Position numbers and translations under genes: made by a program. A DNA stretch of 64,000 nt from Lobulomyces angularis (lineage: Eukaryota; Chytridiomycota; Chytridiomycetes; Lobulomycetales; Lobulomycetaceae): assembly GCA_027604685.1 (NCBI GenBank), contig JADHYX010000031.1, forward strand, positions 26,746-90,745, given 5' to 3'. Below the pieces are notes generated by a model. It saw only the letters and a program-made list of their open reading frames with translations, was not told the DNA's origin and ran no database searches. Below are positions 9,913-23,398 of the stretch, in pieces; the stretch's first letter is position 1; each line of letters opens with the position of its first letter.

Positions 9913-12900
9913 TTATTCTAAAGAAAGTAAGTTTTCTTGGTCTATAAGACCATCATTACGGGTGCATTCATTTGCAATGATTGCTAATTCATTATTATTT
10001 TCATTTTTTTCTCTAAAAGTTCTTTGGGCTTTTGACATCACCGGTTTACCATTATTTACAGATTTCAAAGATTCCACCTCTCTTTCCAGCGCCATTAATT
10101 TTCTTTTCAAATCATCATTATTTAACTTTAAAGTTTCTTTTTCCTAACATAAAATATATTAACCTCTGAACAGTTATTTTAAAAATACTTTTTTAATCTT
10201 AATGTTATCCTCTTTTAGTCTCTCAAACACTTTAATTTTTTGCCGAGTATTAGAGTGTCCTGCATCGCCTTAAATTTTTTTTTGTTATTTTTTTTTTCTT
10301 CGCAGCAGCTTTTTTTAATTTTTTACCTTGAGCTTTAGATGCATCACATAATTCTTGCGTTAAATATTCTTCTGTGTGCTTGTAAGCAATTAAAGCAGCT
10401 TCAAGCTTTCCTAATTCTTTTTGATGTTTCTTTTTTATCTCATTGAGCTCCCTTTTAGTGCTAGTTTTCATTAAAATGGAAAATGAAAATTAAATTAAAG
10501 AAGTTCAAAAGTTAAGATTAATTACCTATCTCTATCTTGCTTCAAAGTCTTATATTCTGCTTCAATTAAATGTTCCTTTTCTTGGTTAACTCTTCTTTCT
10601 TCCTGAAATTTATACTTAACTCCTTCAACGATTTTTTCTAACTCAAAATTTTTACGTTGTAATTTTTCAAAATCGTACTGCAAATCATTCTTTTCAGATT
10701 TGATTAGTTCTAGTTTTCTTAAATCCTCTTCGACTTTTAAAAAGCTTTCTCTTTTTATTTTTAATTGTTCTTCCAAGGATTTAATTTCAGTATCTTTCTG
10801 ATTATGTACTGTTTGAAAGGTTAATTCTGCCACATGAACTTTTGACTTTAATTGATTGATTAGCTTAACCTTTTCTTCCAAGTTTCTCTCCATAATTTTT
10901 TTCTCCTCTACAGATTTTAAATTATTCTCTTTCAATTCCTCTATTATTTTTTTATTCGTTAAGCTCTCGTTCTTTTGAGTTGCAATCATATTATTTATTG
11001 TTAATGTAATTTCACCGACTTCTTTTTCTTTCCTTTCAAGTGTAGCCTTAAGTTGTTCGATCTCCATTTTGGAAACATTAAAAGATTCAGTTTGCATTTG
11101 TAATTTTTTTTTTTCAGCTTCCAAATCTTCTAAACTAATTCTTAATTTTGCGTTCAGCTTTAGATTGTCCTCTTTGGTACTTTGAATTGACTGGCGCAGC
11201 TCGCCAATTAATTTGGTGGAATTTTCACGGTCTTGAATACTTTGAGCAGATAAAGTTTTAAAATCATTTTGAGAAGAAGTCAACTCACTAGCAAATTCTT
11301 TCAAAGAACTGTTTAACTCTTCAAGTTTTTTCTCCAATTTAACTTTGCATTTCTCTTTGTCTTCTAATTTTTCGCTTATTTCGATAATGCTACATTCTAA
11401 TTGAGCATTTTTCTCTAACAACAAACTGTTTTTTTCTTCCATGAATTCTTTCTCCTTCAACAATTGCTCTGTTTGTTTTTTTACAAGAACTTTATATTCT
11501 TTTTCCTCTGCTTCAGAGGTTCGCTGCTGTTCAATTAAATTGGCAATCTCAATTTTTAAGTTGATGAAAGTTTTTTCCAACTGTTCTTTTTCAGATTGTA
11601 GTTCTTGAATTTTCTTCTCTGACGCTTTGCTTATTATTATTTTTTCTTCTTGAAATTCTTTTTTTTGCACAGATACTGTTAACTCGAATTTCTCTTTTTC
11701 CAAATTCCTTTTTTCTATTAGCATCAAATTTTTTTTATTTAATTCTTTTAACTGAGCCTCTGTACTGACTTTCATTTCTTCAACTTTTTGTTTTAGAATA
11801 TTTTCATTACTAATTAGTTTATTCTGCAATTCCCTGACAGTCTCTACTAAATTTTGACATTCGGAATCTGCATCAAACAACTTAATTTTAATATTACTGA
11901 GTTCGACTTCCAGTTTACCATTCTCATGCTCTAAAGTTTTCACCTTTGAATCTGATAATTTTATGAAATTGGATAATTCTTTAATTTCACTTTGCTTTGA
12001 ACTAAGTTCAAGATTTAAATTTTTACTTGAATCTTCCAAAAGAGAATATTTATCATTCACTAAGTCTAACTTATTTTTGCTTTCAAGATGTAAATTATTT
12101 ATTTCATTTTGATGCGAACTCCTCAACTTTTCAACTTCTTCACCAAATGAATTGTTTAATCTCAAATTTTCATTTTTTAAGGAGTTTAATTTCTCTTCAT
12201 AGCATTCAAGACTTTTTAAGTTATTATTTTTCATTGCTTCAAATTCTCTTTCTTTTTCACAAAACAGTACCTCACTTTTCCTTATAGTTTCTTTTAAAGT
12301 GCAAATTTCACTAGTTTTATTCTCAATTTCCTTTTTTATTTTTTCTGTATTCAAATTGTGATTATTAATTTCAGTATTTAAGAAGGTTTCCAAATTTGCA
12401 ATTTTCAAGTTTAACTCTGTATTGGCATTTTTTTCTGCTTGTAGTAAAGATTCAGTTTGATTTAAAAATGAAGTTAATTCTTCAGTTTGTATACTTTCTG
12501 CTACTTGTTGTTTTTGTAATGTTTCCAATTTTGATAAAAGATCATTTTGAAATTTTTTCTGTATCGCCAATTCATCAATTAGTATTGTTTTCTCTTTACT
12601 GACTTCTTCTAAGCCCTGTGCAAAGTTTGTAAGAGAAGCATGAATTACTTCCTTCTGTGTTTTCAGAACTTGAATTTCAGTCTCAAACTTTATTATTAAA
12701 TTGTCTTTCTCCTTTATGACACCCATAGCCTCCTTTAACTTAAACGCAAAGTTCTCCATATCGTTTGATGCATTTAGATTGCAGTCATTCAACGATGATA
12801 CCTTCTCTTTCAACTCCGATACTTCGCTTCGTAAACAATTAATTTCATCATTTTTACAACATATTTCTCTGTCTTTTTCTGAATTAAGACTCCGCAATTC

Positions 12901-14572
12901 AAATAGATTTTTCCTAACATTTGCCAAATCCAATGTAGTGTGATGTTTATAGTTGTCAAATTCTACAAGCATCTTTGAGAAGTCTGCTTGTAAAGTATTA
13001 TTATCCGTCTCCATTTCCTTTATTTTATCATTTAAATTCACATTAGAATCTGTCACTATATTAAGCTTATTGTTTAGCTCCAAAACATCAAATTCTAATT
13101 TTTTTTTCTGTTCGCCAAGTTCTTCAACTTCCGTGAGGGATTCTGATAATTTTGATTCAAGCTGCTTCATCTGATTGGTTTTTTCTTTAATTTTTTTATT
13201 ACAGGCAGTCTCTACAGTTTGTAATACAGCAGTGGTTTGATTTTTTAACGTTACCAATTCCGTTTGAGATTCCTTAAAAGCAGATTGAAGGTTGGTGATT
13301 GCAGCATCCTTTTCTTCTACTGTGGTAGTAAAGCTATTAATAATGGATGACTTTGAAATAATTTCTTGTTGCAGTGATATAAGGTTATCGTTAAGCTCCA
13401 AAAACAATAGTTTTTTTTGTTCTAATTCATCCAACATACTCGAGTGTTCCGTTTTTAGAGCAGATATTATGGAGTCCCTACTATTCAGTTCTTGCTGTGA
13501 TGCAATGATGGACTCTTCCATTTTTAGAGCTTTATTCTGTAATTCGGTGGTGATACTGTCCTTTGAAGACCGCAATTGACAAAGCTGATCCTCCAGTGAT
13601 GAAATTTTTGTATTCAGTATTTCTTTTGAATTATTAAAATTGGTAGTGTCACTTGTGCTTTGCTCTCTCAAATTTTCTAACTGTTTCGCTAATTCCTTTA
13701 TTTTGTGCATAGCCGAATTTAGATCTTCTTGCAAAGTCAATGTTTCCTTTGATTTTTGCGCATTGGAGGTGTTCAGTTGAGCGACAGAGGCTTCAAGGTC
13801 AGATATTCGTAATTTTAACTGTAAAATTAAGTCTTTGTGATTACGCAATTCAGCGATTAAATTTGACTTTGCTTTTTCTAACTCTTCTGTTAAAGAAATG
13901 TTTTTTCCACTTAATATATGCACTTTTTTTAAAAGATCTTTCTTTTCCTCTTCCAAAGTTTCTATAGAAAAGTTTTGCTGTGAAATTGTGCCTTTTTGCT
14001 TTAATAATTGCTTTTCGCAGTCATCTACCTGAGTTAAATGAAATCTTTTTAAAAAAATGTTTTTTTATTAGCAACAACCTTTTTTTGTAGAATCGTTGTT
14101 TTATTAGACTTTTCTTGACACGAAGAGGACAGTTTTTCTGATTTTTCCAACTTCCCAAAATTTTTTAATTAAATAATTCGCTGTCATAAACTTACATTTA
14201 TTTTTAAAAGGGATTCTTTATGTTTTAATTCACTGACTTCGCTTTCCTTTGATTTTATTAAACTAGAAAGTGCTGATTTTTCTTGCTGTAAAAGGCGAAG
14301 ATTGTTATCCAATCTTTGAATTTCTTGCTCATACTTGGAGATATTTTTTCGGTATCCAATCTCTTGGGTCTCAAAAACAGTTTTTAATTTTTCAATCTTA
14401 AAAGTATAAGTAGTTGTTTAAAAAAAACAAAAAAAACCTCCGCCTTTAGTCGGATAACTTCATCCTTGTCATCTTTGGATGCCATTCTTCTTATAGGCTT
14501 TACAGTAGTAGCATTTACTGTAGGTTGCATATTTTCTTGATTTTCTTGTTCTTGTTCTAAAAAAATATTCAT
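9913..14572 (-). CDS. Giant coiled-coil protein
   Basis: A start exon 14439?..14572 (MNIFLEQEQENQENMQPTVN, with a basic IRRMASKDDKDE patch), several small exons to about 14030, one huge exon containing 10522..13956, and two C-terminal exons (about 10256..10471 and 9913..10140). Total about 1,450-1,500 residues. Almost everything after residue 40 is heptad-repeat coiled coil rich in Glu, Lys, Leu, Asn and Ser, with no motor, kinase or membrane segment. The tail is less helical and ends NDGLIDQENLLSLE. The plan suits a tether or scaffold such as a golgin, centrosomal or nuclear-envelope protein; composition bias prevents a family call. The first intron begins with the weak donor GTTTTT. Confidence 0.8.
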
Positions 14573-15554
14573 CTTTAGTTTTTATTTTATTACTTGAGCA
14601 CCTAAAGGCTTAATTTTAAATCTCTTTGATTTCTCAATAAAACCAAAATGTTTATTTTGGTCTTCACTCAATAAATTACACTTTAAATTGTATTGATTAG
14701 GACCAGGGGTGGCAGAAATTTCTAAAGAAGTAAATGTGCATGATCGACATTTTAGAGAAACTAGTTACCTTTTTTTTCAAATCGCTTTGACTGGGGAAAT
14801 TGCATTATTTTTTAAGCAAATAAAAATGTAAAAAGTTTAAGAGTGAAAACCGTTTTGGAAATTGCCAGTTGTCCTCTTACTTGTCTGAAAATTCACGAAA
14901 AATACAATTCAGTTTTCAAAAAAAAAATCCTTCTTAACTTAAAACCCTTAATTTGGAGTCGGGTTTTTTTAAGAATGATATCGCCATAGTTAAATTATTG
15001 TAAATTAATGAGTTTCTTTTCAATCTCGAATACCAAGAATCTAACTAATAAAAGTGTTTATTAAGACAAACAAATTTGAATTTCATGTGAAAAATTAATC
15101 TTAAGTTAAAAGATCACATAATCTTTAAATGGTTTTTGGGTTTTTTAATTCATGCACATTTATAAACCATTTATTTTTAAGCATCAGTAATAGGGTTATT
15201 TTATTGATGTTAATAGTCTGCCTTATGAAAATTGGCCTTGTTATTGAATAACAATTCTTTAGGACTTGAAACCTATGGTTACCTTAACTTTCCCATTATT
15301 TTACTGCAGCGGTTCTTCTCGTAATCCCTTTTCCACACTGGTATTAAATTCAAAAATTTTTTGTATCTAGATATTTTTGGATAGGTTTGTAACAATCCAT
15401 GATAAAAATTATTTAAGTAACTCAATTATATTTTGCATTAATAGCGCTTAATACATTGGGTAAACTTAGGGAACATATTATATTATAACTTAGATAAAAT
15501 TTTTTTTACCATTCTATTTTTTAATTCATTTAACAGTGTTGATTAATCACAGTG
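14573..15554. other. Intergenic, about 1 kb, nothing recognised
   Basis: Spacer between the coiled-coil and F-box genes, which share the minus strand. I see no long ORF, tRNA-like fold or repeat. Homopolymers are shorter here than elsewhere. Confidence 0.45.
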
Positions 15555-16775
15555 CTATTGAATATCGGGATCTGGGAAATCACTTACTACTTTTATTTTA
15601 AATCGCTTAAACACCGCTAAAATCTCGTATGAAAAACCGTGAAAGTTTGCAGGATTATATATCAACTTTAAATCTTTAAATTTGCTACAAAAATCAACAA
15701 CTGCATTATTACTAAGATTTTTAGATTTTTTTCCAAAGACTAAATTAAATTCTGAGATATTATTGGAAAGATTTTTCAGTGAAGAAAGTACTGTGTCTGA
15801 CAGTTCCTCGTTAAAAAAACACTGCATCGAATTAAGACTCGAATTTGTTAGTAAAATTTCAGTAAAGGCACTCCATGTAATAAAATTAGAATACCAGATT
15901 TGAAGTTTTTTTAATTTCGTAAATTTCTGGCCAATCGCAAATAGCAAGACATCAGTAAAATAATCATCACTTAAAACAGTCAGTTCAGTAATTTTGTTAC
16001 TATTTTGAATGTTTGAAACTAAAATTAAAAAGGAAGTGTCAACTAATTTATGACTAGTGAAATGAATTCCGAAGGTGGTTAAGTTCTTTAGCAATTTTAG
16101 ACGTTTAGAAATCAAATGAGTCACATTTATTGAGTTTGAATTTAAAAATAATCCAGTAATGTTTGTGTTAAATTCAAAATTTTTGTAGAAGGTTTTTGAA
16201 TTTATCAAACTTTCGTTGCTTTCAAAAAAACTCTTCACAAAAAATATCCGTAAATTCCTAAAGTTTCTCACCGCTCCAACAAAATCATTCTCATCTTTTG
16301 TCCTAGATTCACTTACTTTCTGGCTAGTGGAAAATTTATCTTCAAAATGAAACTTTCCTTTATCAAAAAATAAATCTTTTAACTTCACTGAATGCAAATT
16401 ATTTGAATTTGCCATTAACTTAAGAAAAACACTAATTTTCAGTATGTTCTGATCTTGAAATTCTTCCAGATTAAACTTCATACCTTCCAGTTCTTCATAA
16501 AAAGCATTTGCATCTTCTGATGTCATTTTTTTAACATAAATAGAAGTTATTTTTGGTTTAAACCAAAAGCCTTTTTTCTTTTTACTGTACATCAAATTTA
16601 ATTTTAAACAATTGAAAATTGATCTAAAATTTTCTTTGGTAAAAACTAGATTTTTGAATAACCGTTGACGACATACGTTTGACCATCGTTTGTTTACTAG
16701 CGACAGATTATTCAAATCTCTTAAACAATTGATGGAATTTACAATCTTTTCCTGCAGTTCTATTGGTAGTAGCAT
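15555..16775 (-). CDS. F-box protein with degenerate leucine-rich repeats
   Basis: A single uninterrupted exon of 406 residues, rare in this window. Residues 2-48 are an F-box (LLPIELQEKIVNSINCLRDL, then NLSLVNKRWSNVC), with the usual (L)P at the start and the W near the end. Downstream are repeated LxxLxxLxL-type stretches (LRIFFVKSF, LFLNSNSINVTHL, LTTFGIHF, ITELTVLSDD, LKKLQIWYSN), i.e. degenerate leucine-rich repeats. Such proteins bring substrates to SCF ubiquitin ligases through Skp1. The F-box is typical; the substrate is unknown. The lack of introns may mean a young or retrocopied family member. Confidence 0.75.
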   Translation of the reverse strand: MLLPIELQEKIVNSINCLRDLNNLSLVNKRWSNVCRQRLFKNLVFTKENFRSIFNCLKLNLMYSKKKKGFWFKPKITSIYVKKMTSEDANAFYEELEGMKFNLEEFQDQNILKISVFLKLMANSNNLHSVKLKDLFFDKGKFHFEDKFSTSQKVSESRTKDENDFVGAVRNFRNLRIFFVKSFFESNESLINSKTFYKNFEFNTNITGLFLNSNSINVTHLISKRLKLLKNLTTFGIHFTSHKLVDTSFLILVSNIQNSNKITELTVLSDDYFTDVLLFAIGQKFTKLKKLQIWYSNFITWSAFTEILLTNSSLNSMQCFFNEELSDTVLSSLKNLSNNISEFNLVFGKKSKNLSNNAVVDFCSKFKDLKLIYNPANFHGFSYEILAVFKRFKIKVVSDFPDPDIQ

Positions 16776-17066
16776 TTTCTAAGTTGTTTATTTGGTATAA
16801 ATAAAAGAATACTAATTTACAGAGAAAGTACAGTCAAAATTTTAATGTGATTTTTCAAATAATCTGCGCTTACAGAAATTTTTAGTAACTTTAAAATTTT
16901 TTGAATATTCAAATATGAAAATCCTGTACCTAAAAAATGTAAGGTAATTCTAAAGAATAAAATATTTCACAGTAGTTTCAAAGTTGTCAATGGATTTGTT
17001 GTGTAGAGGTTAATTTTTTCTGCTACTAAATTTTGAAACTCCGAACTTCACAATTTAGCAATAATA

Positions 17067-18732
17067 ATGACTGGAAACAAAACTTCGATTGCAATCTCTT
17101 CAACGTTAATTTATGGATATTCAAAAAATAAAATTAATTTTACAAAAAAATATCTCAGATTAATATTTTTATGCATTTTCACAACTTTCCCTTTTATTTT
17201 ATACGTTACATTAAACAAATTTTACAGAAATAACCTTCCAGTTTTCTTTAATAATGATGACGAAAGGTTTATTGTATATAATTCACATTCAGGATTCAAT
17301 AATCAAAAAATTGCATTTGAAAATGCGCTTACCATGTCACTAATTACTAATTCGACGTTGGTGATGCCTTTTCTGCAAACTGTAATTGTTCATAAGGATA
17401 GCTAACTTATTTTTTTTTGAATTAGGGTGGTGTGATTCCATGGGAGGAATTCAATCTTTCTACAAGACATGCCCTAAACTTGGAAGAATATTGTGCATAC
17501 AATAGACCGGTGGAAATTATCCTAAAACCTGAAAATTTGGATATGGCTTCAGGTTTTGGCAAAAATTTACTTAAATTTTAATTTTATTAGTGAGATGCTA
17601 TAGTTTTAATGATTTTTTTGATTTGCACAGGTTGACCAGGCATTTTCCTAATTTGAAGATAATTTCTACGTTGGAGTTTTTTAATATTCTTTCCTTAAAG
17701 GAATATGCAGAAACAAATTTATTTTCGATTGTTTGGTTCCATAAAATTTTAAATAACTATAAAGTAATTAACATAAAAGATGAAAATGGTATATTTGATT
17801 ATAGAATTCAAGACTCTAGTTTCCATTTAAATGAAAAACTTAAGTATAACACTGTAATTAACATGGAAAATTTGTTTAACGCCAGTAACTTTGAAGAAAG
17901 TAATGAAATTCAATCCAACTTTCAAAAAATTAAAAACCTTAATTATATTCATTCCAATAAAATTATCTATAAATTTGGTTCGCTATTTGGATCCAATAGA
18001 CTTAGTTTAAATGAAGAGAACTCTAGGATTAAAAATAGTGTGTCAAGAAATTTGGTGTTTTACGATAAAAATTTATTGAAGATTTCAGATTTTATTGTAC
18101 AAAAATTAGGTGGAAAAGGGACATTCGTGGTATATTCCGTATTATTTTTAAAATTTAATTGTTTTTTTTGTAAGGGAATTCACTATAGAACAAATCATAG
18201 AATTTTTGAATCACAGCCCTTTTTGTCAAAGATACATAATATTATTGATTGTTCGCAATTTAACCCTGTGTGCCCTTACCACCGAAAAGGAAAATTAAGA
18301 AAAATTCAACATCTGAATTCAGTTGAAAAAAAAGTGCTTAGTTGCTTATCAAAAACGAATTACTTTTACTCCTTGAATGAAACAACCAGCAAATTTAACA
18401 TTATTAAACCTTTTGTGGTATATATCGCAACGAATTCAAAAGCATCAGATACTAATGATAATGCCTTCCATTTACTTTTAAAAAATTTTCCTGGATGTGT
18501 TTTTACGTTAAATGATTTTATAAAATATTTTGAGACTAAATTTAATCAAAATAATTTTTTTAATTTTAATGAAACCTCCAGATTAATTAAAGACAATCAA
18601 CACTTCTCATCCATCAAAGGAGACTTGTACCCCTTTATCGATCAGCTAGTGGTTTCTCAAGGAGACTATTTCATTCCTACATTAAAATCCACTTATTCGT
18701 CATATGCAGGCTTTCTGCATGACATTTTGTGA
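17067..18732 (+). CDS. Type II membrane O-fucosyltransferase-like protein
   Basis: Exons 17067..17381, 17426..17552, 17591..18129 and 18175..18732; the last intron is a 45-nt in-frame GT..AG insert that would otherwise be read through. A TM anchor at residues about 30-52 (LRLIFLCIFTTFPFILYVTL) follows a short cytosolic tail. The lumenal part starts with FIVYNSHSGFNNQKIAFENA, matching the GDP-binding (H/Y)xGxxNQ loop of the O-fucosyltransferase family. After the intron is removed it reads FVGIHYRTNHRIF, the FxGxHxR block with the conserved Arg. Near the end is QLVVSQGDYFIPTLKSTYSS, the S(T)F(S) sugar-nucleotide block. Likely a Golgi glycosyltransferase; the donor sugar is inferred, not shown. 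Confidence 0.68.
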
Positions 18733-18999
18733 GAAATAACTCTCTCATCTTTAATTTTTTTATTCTTATTAATTACGCTATAGTCAATGACAATAATAGA
18801 TATTATGTATGATTTTAAATAGAACTGTGAAAATCTTGATACATTGGTTTTTTTTACACAATCAATTATATAAGTCAGTCAATTTCAGTATTAATCAAGT
18901 GTTTAACATTGCAGTGTAATGAATAACTTCTTTATTTCTGCTTTTTATATAAAAAATGAAACGCAATTGTAAAAAAATTTTGAGATAGAGCTTTTTATA

Positions 19000-21549
19000 T
19001 TATGGTTTTGTTTCCCTTTCCAACCATAAATATCCTAAGCTACCTTCCTTTAAGTGATCTTTAACCTTTCCAAAGCATTTTAAGTTATAGTTTTTTACCC
19101 ATTCTGTTTCTTCAGTAGTTAAGAGTTCAAAATTTATTAATTTTTTTTGGATTGGTACAAAGGTAACATGTTCAAACCCTAAGTAACCTTTAAAAACTAG
19201 TTAACAATTTGCTGCAAACTGGAATGGTTAAATACCTGTGGCACCAAAATTAAACTCGGTGTTTTTTTCTTCTATTATCAATACATTTTCAATTCTAATA
19301 CCAAAATTTCCATCCTCATAATAACCAGGTTCATTGGTAACTGTCATACCTGCTTTTAATTCACAAGAAGGTTTTAGTCCAATTCCCTGTGGTCCCTCAT
19401 GAACGTTTAAGTAGTGTCCGACACCTGACATTTAGTGAACCTTTAAAATCACAAAGATATAAAATTTTATTTACCATGACCAGTCCCGTGTCTGTAGTTT
19501 AAACCAACTTTCCAAAGCGCTGTTCTGGCTAGCACATCCAAGGTGGATCCTAGTAACATAATTTAACTAGATATTCAAAAATATAGCTCACCCAAAGTCC
19601 CACTCGGGAAAACTGCCAAATCTAATTGAATATGGCCTTTTAGCACTCTGGTAAAACAATCGATTTCATGCTGTGTAGGGGTTCCAAAATGTAATGTCCT
19701 TGTTACATCTAAAAAAATCTTTTGTTTCAGTTTCCTTTACAACCATAATACCTGTTGTCCCATCTCTATTTACATATTTCAAAATAATAATTAATACAAA
19801 TAAACTCAATGCATACTTGAATTGTGCTCCAGAGTCGCATAAATAAAGTTGATCTACTTTTATTATCGCGCAAGTGTCTTTTTGTGGCTTGTAATGAATT
19901 ATAGCGCCATTTGGTCCAGTAGAGGAAATGGTATCAAAAGATAACCCAACAAAGTCCTTCAGCTCTCTTCTAAATTCTTCAAGCTTCACTGCTGCGTCAT
20001 ATTCCGAAAGTGAGTTATTTTTCTTTACTAATAACTCATTTTCCAACCATGCAAAGTAATTGCACAATGCACTGGCATCTCTAATATGCGATTGCCTTAT
20101 ACCTTCTAATTCTATTTTGTTTTTTATAGCTTTAGAATTCATAACTGCAGAGACAGAAGCTACTTTAACATATTTTGGCCCGCCTATAGCATTTTGTAGT
20201 GCCAAATTGCTAAGTACAATAAAAAAATTAACGAAAATTATCAAATTTTCTAACCATCTAGAATCTATTAAAAGTTTTTTGTCTTCAAATTGACTACTTT
20301 GGAGATCAAGAAATATTTGATTATAAGGAAGAATTGTGACCGAAGAGCCAAGATAATCAATAACCTAAAATTAATGATTAAGTATAATAATCATTTAACA
20401 AAATACATCTTTAGTAAGTTTATTTTTGTTAATGTAAAGTTTGGCAGTATCCTTGGTTATTAATGCATATGCAAAAAAAACTGGATTCTTAATAAAAAAA
20501 AATTGGTTAAAATTAAAAGTATATTTGTTTTTTACATAAATAATATCAGAACCTCTTAAATTAAAGAGCCAAGCGATTTCATCCTAAAAAAGATTAAATT
20601 GAATTGAAACGTGGTGCAATAATTAATATATGTAATTTTTAAACTACCAGTGCAGTTACAGCGCAACCCCAAACATTTTCTTCATCAAAAGTGCTTCTCA
20701 ATTCTGCCATCTTTTCCTTAAAATCTCTTCCACTATATTTTACGTCTAAAATTTCTACACAATTATCAGGTAATGCCGGTTTTTTATCATTTTCCCAGAC
20801 GACATCAACTAAATTTTCTTCAATTGATACTAATGTATGATTGGATTTTTCCAAATTTTTTGTTAAAGTTGTTGCTGCAGCTATGTTTTCAAATTTAATT
20901 CAAAATTTTAGATAAACTCTTCGATAATACTTTTTTTCAGTACTAACCAACTGAAATTAGTTTTGGGTCCAGTCCAACTTTAGAATTTTTTGGTAAAACT
21001 TTGTTTAACCATTCCTCCCTTGTAGGTACACCTTTTTCTCCTGATTTCTGCAAAATCCAATTTTCATCAAGTTGTTTGGAAGCTTTACAAATGATAAACA
21101 AACATTTTGCAATAAAATAAAATAATTACCTTGTAAGAAATACCTTCCGTCGGTCCACAAAGCTGCTGCGTTCTTAGTAACCACTGCAAAGCCGCTGGAG
21201 CCAGTAAAGTTAGAGATGTAACTATGACAAAAAAAAAAAACTTAAATTTTATGGAATATTCCTTGCATGCAAACCCTCTTCTTGCATCAACAGCTGCAAT
21301 ATATTCACTTTGATGCGCTAATTATATATATACAAAAAAAGAGTTTAAATGATTTTGATCTAAGAGAGAAATATGGAAAAATTTAATAAATAGTAGAAAT
21401 AGCTTCTGTAACATAAGAGGAAAAGACAATGAAGCCAATTAATCTCAAAATAAAAGCAAATTACCATCTTCTGAAGGAATTATGTATGCCTCAATGTTGT
21501 ATTTAGTAAACTCTTTTCTCAATCTTGCCAATTTTGATTCGGATGACAT
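19000..21549 (-). CDS. Cytosolic Xaa-Pro aminopeptidase (aminopeptidase P, M24B)
   Basis: At least ten short exons from [20 protein letters not shown] (start 21549) to the stop at 19000, about 600 residues. The catalytic half carries the M24 metal-ligand blocks in order: YLCDSGAQF (first Asp), DGTTG (second Asp), [28 protein letters not shown] (His), [20 protein letters not shown] (Glu) and the final [10 protein letters not shown] with nearby Glu. The N-terminal domain has the creatinase-like [16 protein letters not shown] start. The enzyme removes an N-terminal residue preceding proline, normally with two Mn(II). There is no targeting signal, so it should be cytosolic. Confidence 0.93.
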
Positions 21550-21878
21550 CTTGGTGAAAATTTCAAAAGGTTTTAAAGTTTGTTGAATAAATGTTCGAAA
21601 AATTTTGTGAAAAATTCAGTTAAAGTGGGGAATGTTTTATTAAAATGTTGTTATATTATAATTTATTAATTTTCCGCGTTTTCTAAAAAAGGGAATACAA
21701 CCAAATCGAAATATGGAGAAACCGATTGTTGTTATCAAGCAGATGCGATTTTAATTTTTATATGTTGAAGTAGGTCATAAACTTTAACTCTTAATAATAA
21801 AAAAACCTACTCAAGCTTGAAGGTTCAAAATGTTGACTTGTTACACTTGATTTCCCTACTCATAATTTTTTTTAAAAG
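21550..21878. promoter_or_regulatory. Shared divergent promoter region, aminopeptidase P / dynactin p27
   Basis: The 329 bases between two divergent start codons contain no gene. Poly(T) and poly(A) tracts are present; no recognisable transcription-factor site stands out. Confidence 0.4.
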
Positions 21879-22584
21879 ATGAGTTTAATTTGTTCAAATG
21901 CAATAATTGAAGCACCAGTTACCTTTGGCGAGAATACAACCGTTCATCCAAAAGCACATATTAAAGCAACTGGTGGTAGTTAAGATATTACTATTTCTTT
22001 TTCACTGCACAGTACACTCTCTCTTAACATTTTTTGACTCAAAAATTCATTAATTCTCATTTTTTGAAGGCGGTGCTATTATATTTGGCTCTAATAATAT
22101 AATTAACGAAAGAGCTGTAATAAATAATCTGTAAGTAAGCCAATTGCTTCATTTTTAATGACACCCAATTTTTAAATTTTTTCAACTCTTTTATAGTACC
22201 GCTGCACCTCTAATTATTGGTGACAACAATGTTTTCAATGTTGGGTGCCTTTTTGAAGGGAAGAGAATGGGATCCAACAATACATTAGAGTCGAAATCAT
22301 TTGCAATGAAGAACTCAGTCTTTGGAGATAACATTATTTTAGGATCTAAATGTAGTGTAAATGAGCAGATAGATGATTTTATGGTAATTTATGGAAAAGA
22401 TAATGTTTGGAGAAAAGTGCAAGAAGGAAATAGCATGAAAAAATTTAACGATAATCAAGTTTTGCACTCAAAACATTTGGATTATTTAAAGGAGGTTTAA
22501 AATCTAAATCGTATATTAATTTTAAATTTAATATTTATTTTGCAGGTTCTGCCCAAATATCACACTATCAAAAAGCACGATTAA
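21879..22584 (+). CDS. DCTN6: Dynactin subunit 6 (p27)
   Basis: Four to five exons from MSLICSNAIIEAPVTFGENT to the stop at 22584, about 170 residues. The protein is a left-handed beta helix of hexapeptide repeats: TVHPKAHIKA, GGAIIFGSNNIINERAVINN, LIIGDNNVFNVGCLFEG, then MGSNNTLESKSFAMKNSVFG and NIILGSKCSVNE, ending VLPKYHTIKKHD. This order and length match p27, which with p25 forms the pointed-end cap of dynactin, the dynein cofactor. Losses of p25/p27 are common in yeasts, so its presence fits a zoosporic fungus with full dynactin. The last intron uses the weak donor GTTTAA. Confidence 0.92.
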
Positions 22585-22845
22585 AAACAAACGTGGACTC
22601 TTTTAATTTTTTTAACTAGAGTAGCATATACCATAAGCATCTTTTTTAATTATATAACGAAATGAATTTGAGAGGTTTTTTTTATATGAATTAAAAAGGT
22701 GAAAAATGATTTAGTTATACCATCATTATAGCTCTTTTTACTTTTTCCAAATTTTAATATTTGTATCATTTAATTTTTCTGCAATAAATTTTGTTGAAAT
22801 TTCTAGAAAAAATTTTCTTTTTACTCAATTCAAAACATACTATGC

Positions 22846-23202
22846 ATGAAGCTTAATTATAAAATCATACTATTAGCTCTATCATTTTTTTTAATCGTAT
22901 CCACAGCAAAATTAGCAAAAAATTTGGAAGAGCAAGCAGCTCATTGGACAGTAAAATGCAATTCAATGCTTGAATTGGACAGTATGAAAAACAACGGCCC
23001 CAGAAAAAATCAAGATGAGATGCAAATAATTACAGCCAAGGAAATTTTCATTCAAGAGATAAATGATGAATTATACTGGAATGGTATGTAATAAAAAAAA
23101 AACATTTTTAAACCTATTTACTATGTAGGTGTCCACGCATGGTCAGTGTTAATAAGTGCTGCTTTAAGTTTAATTACTGGAATTATGATTCTAATTTATT
23201 AA
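22846..23202 (+). CDS. Small two-TM or type I membrane protein, unknown
   Basis: Exons 22846..23083 and 23129..23202 join into about 103 residues. A signal peptide or first TM (YKIILLALSFFLIVSTA) is followed by about 55 polar residues (LEEQAAHWTVKCNSMLELDS, ending EIFIQEINDELYWNG) and a C-terminal membrane segment (WSVLISAALSLITGIMILIY) that runs to the last residue. The C-terminal hydrophobic end could be a GPI signal or a true TM; no small-residue omega site is clear, so I favour a TM. I recognise no family. Confidence 0.65.
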
Positions 23203-23398
23203 GAGTAATCATATTGCTAAAAATTTAAGCACTACTTATTCAAAATTACACTTTCGGCAAAAACTGTTTGAAACTTCATAAATAAATGATTTTTTTTTTG
23301 TGTGGAATTCTATTCATAACAATCCCTAGGATTTTCCAAAATACTATAACTCCTAGATGTAACCACAAAAAATTAATATGTTTAAAAAAAATAATAGC

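Noticed and set aside
12027..13967. Plus-strand ORFs antisense to the coiled-coil exon
   Set aside because: They mirror Glu/Lys/Leu-rich codons of the minus-strand gene, have no family blocks and do not join by splicing.
18130..18174. In-frame 15-residue insert of the O-fucosyltransferase-like protein
   Set aside because: It has GT..AG ends, a T-rich 3' part, and removal creates the family block FVGIHYR; read as an intron.
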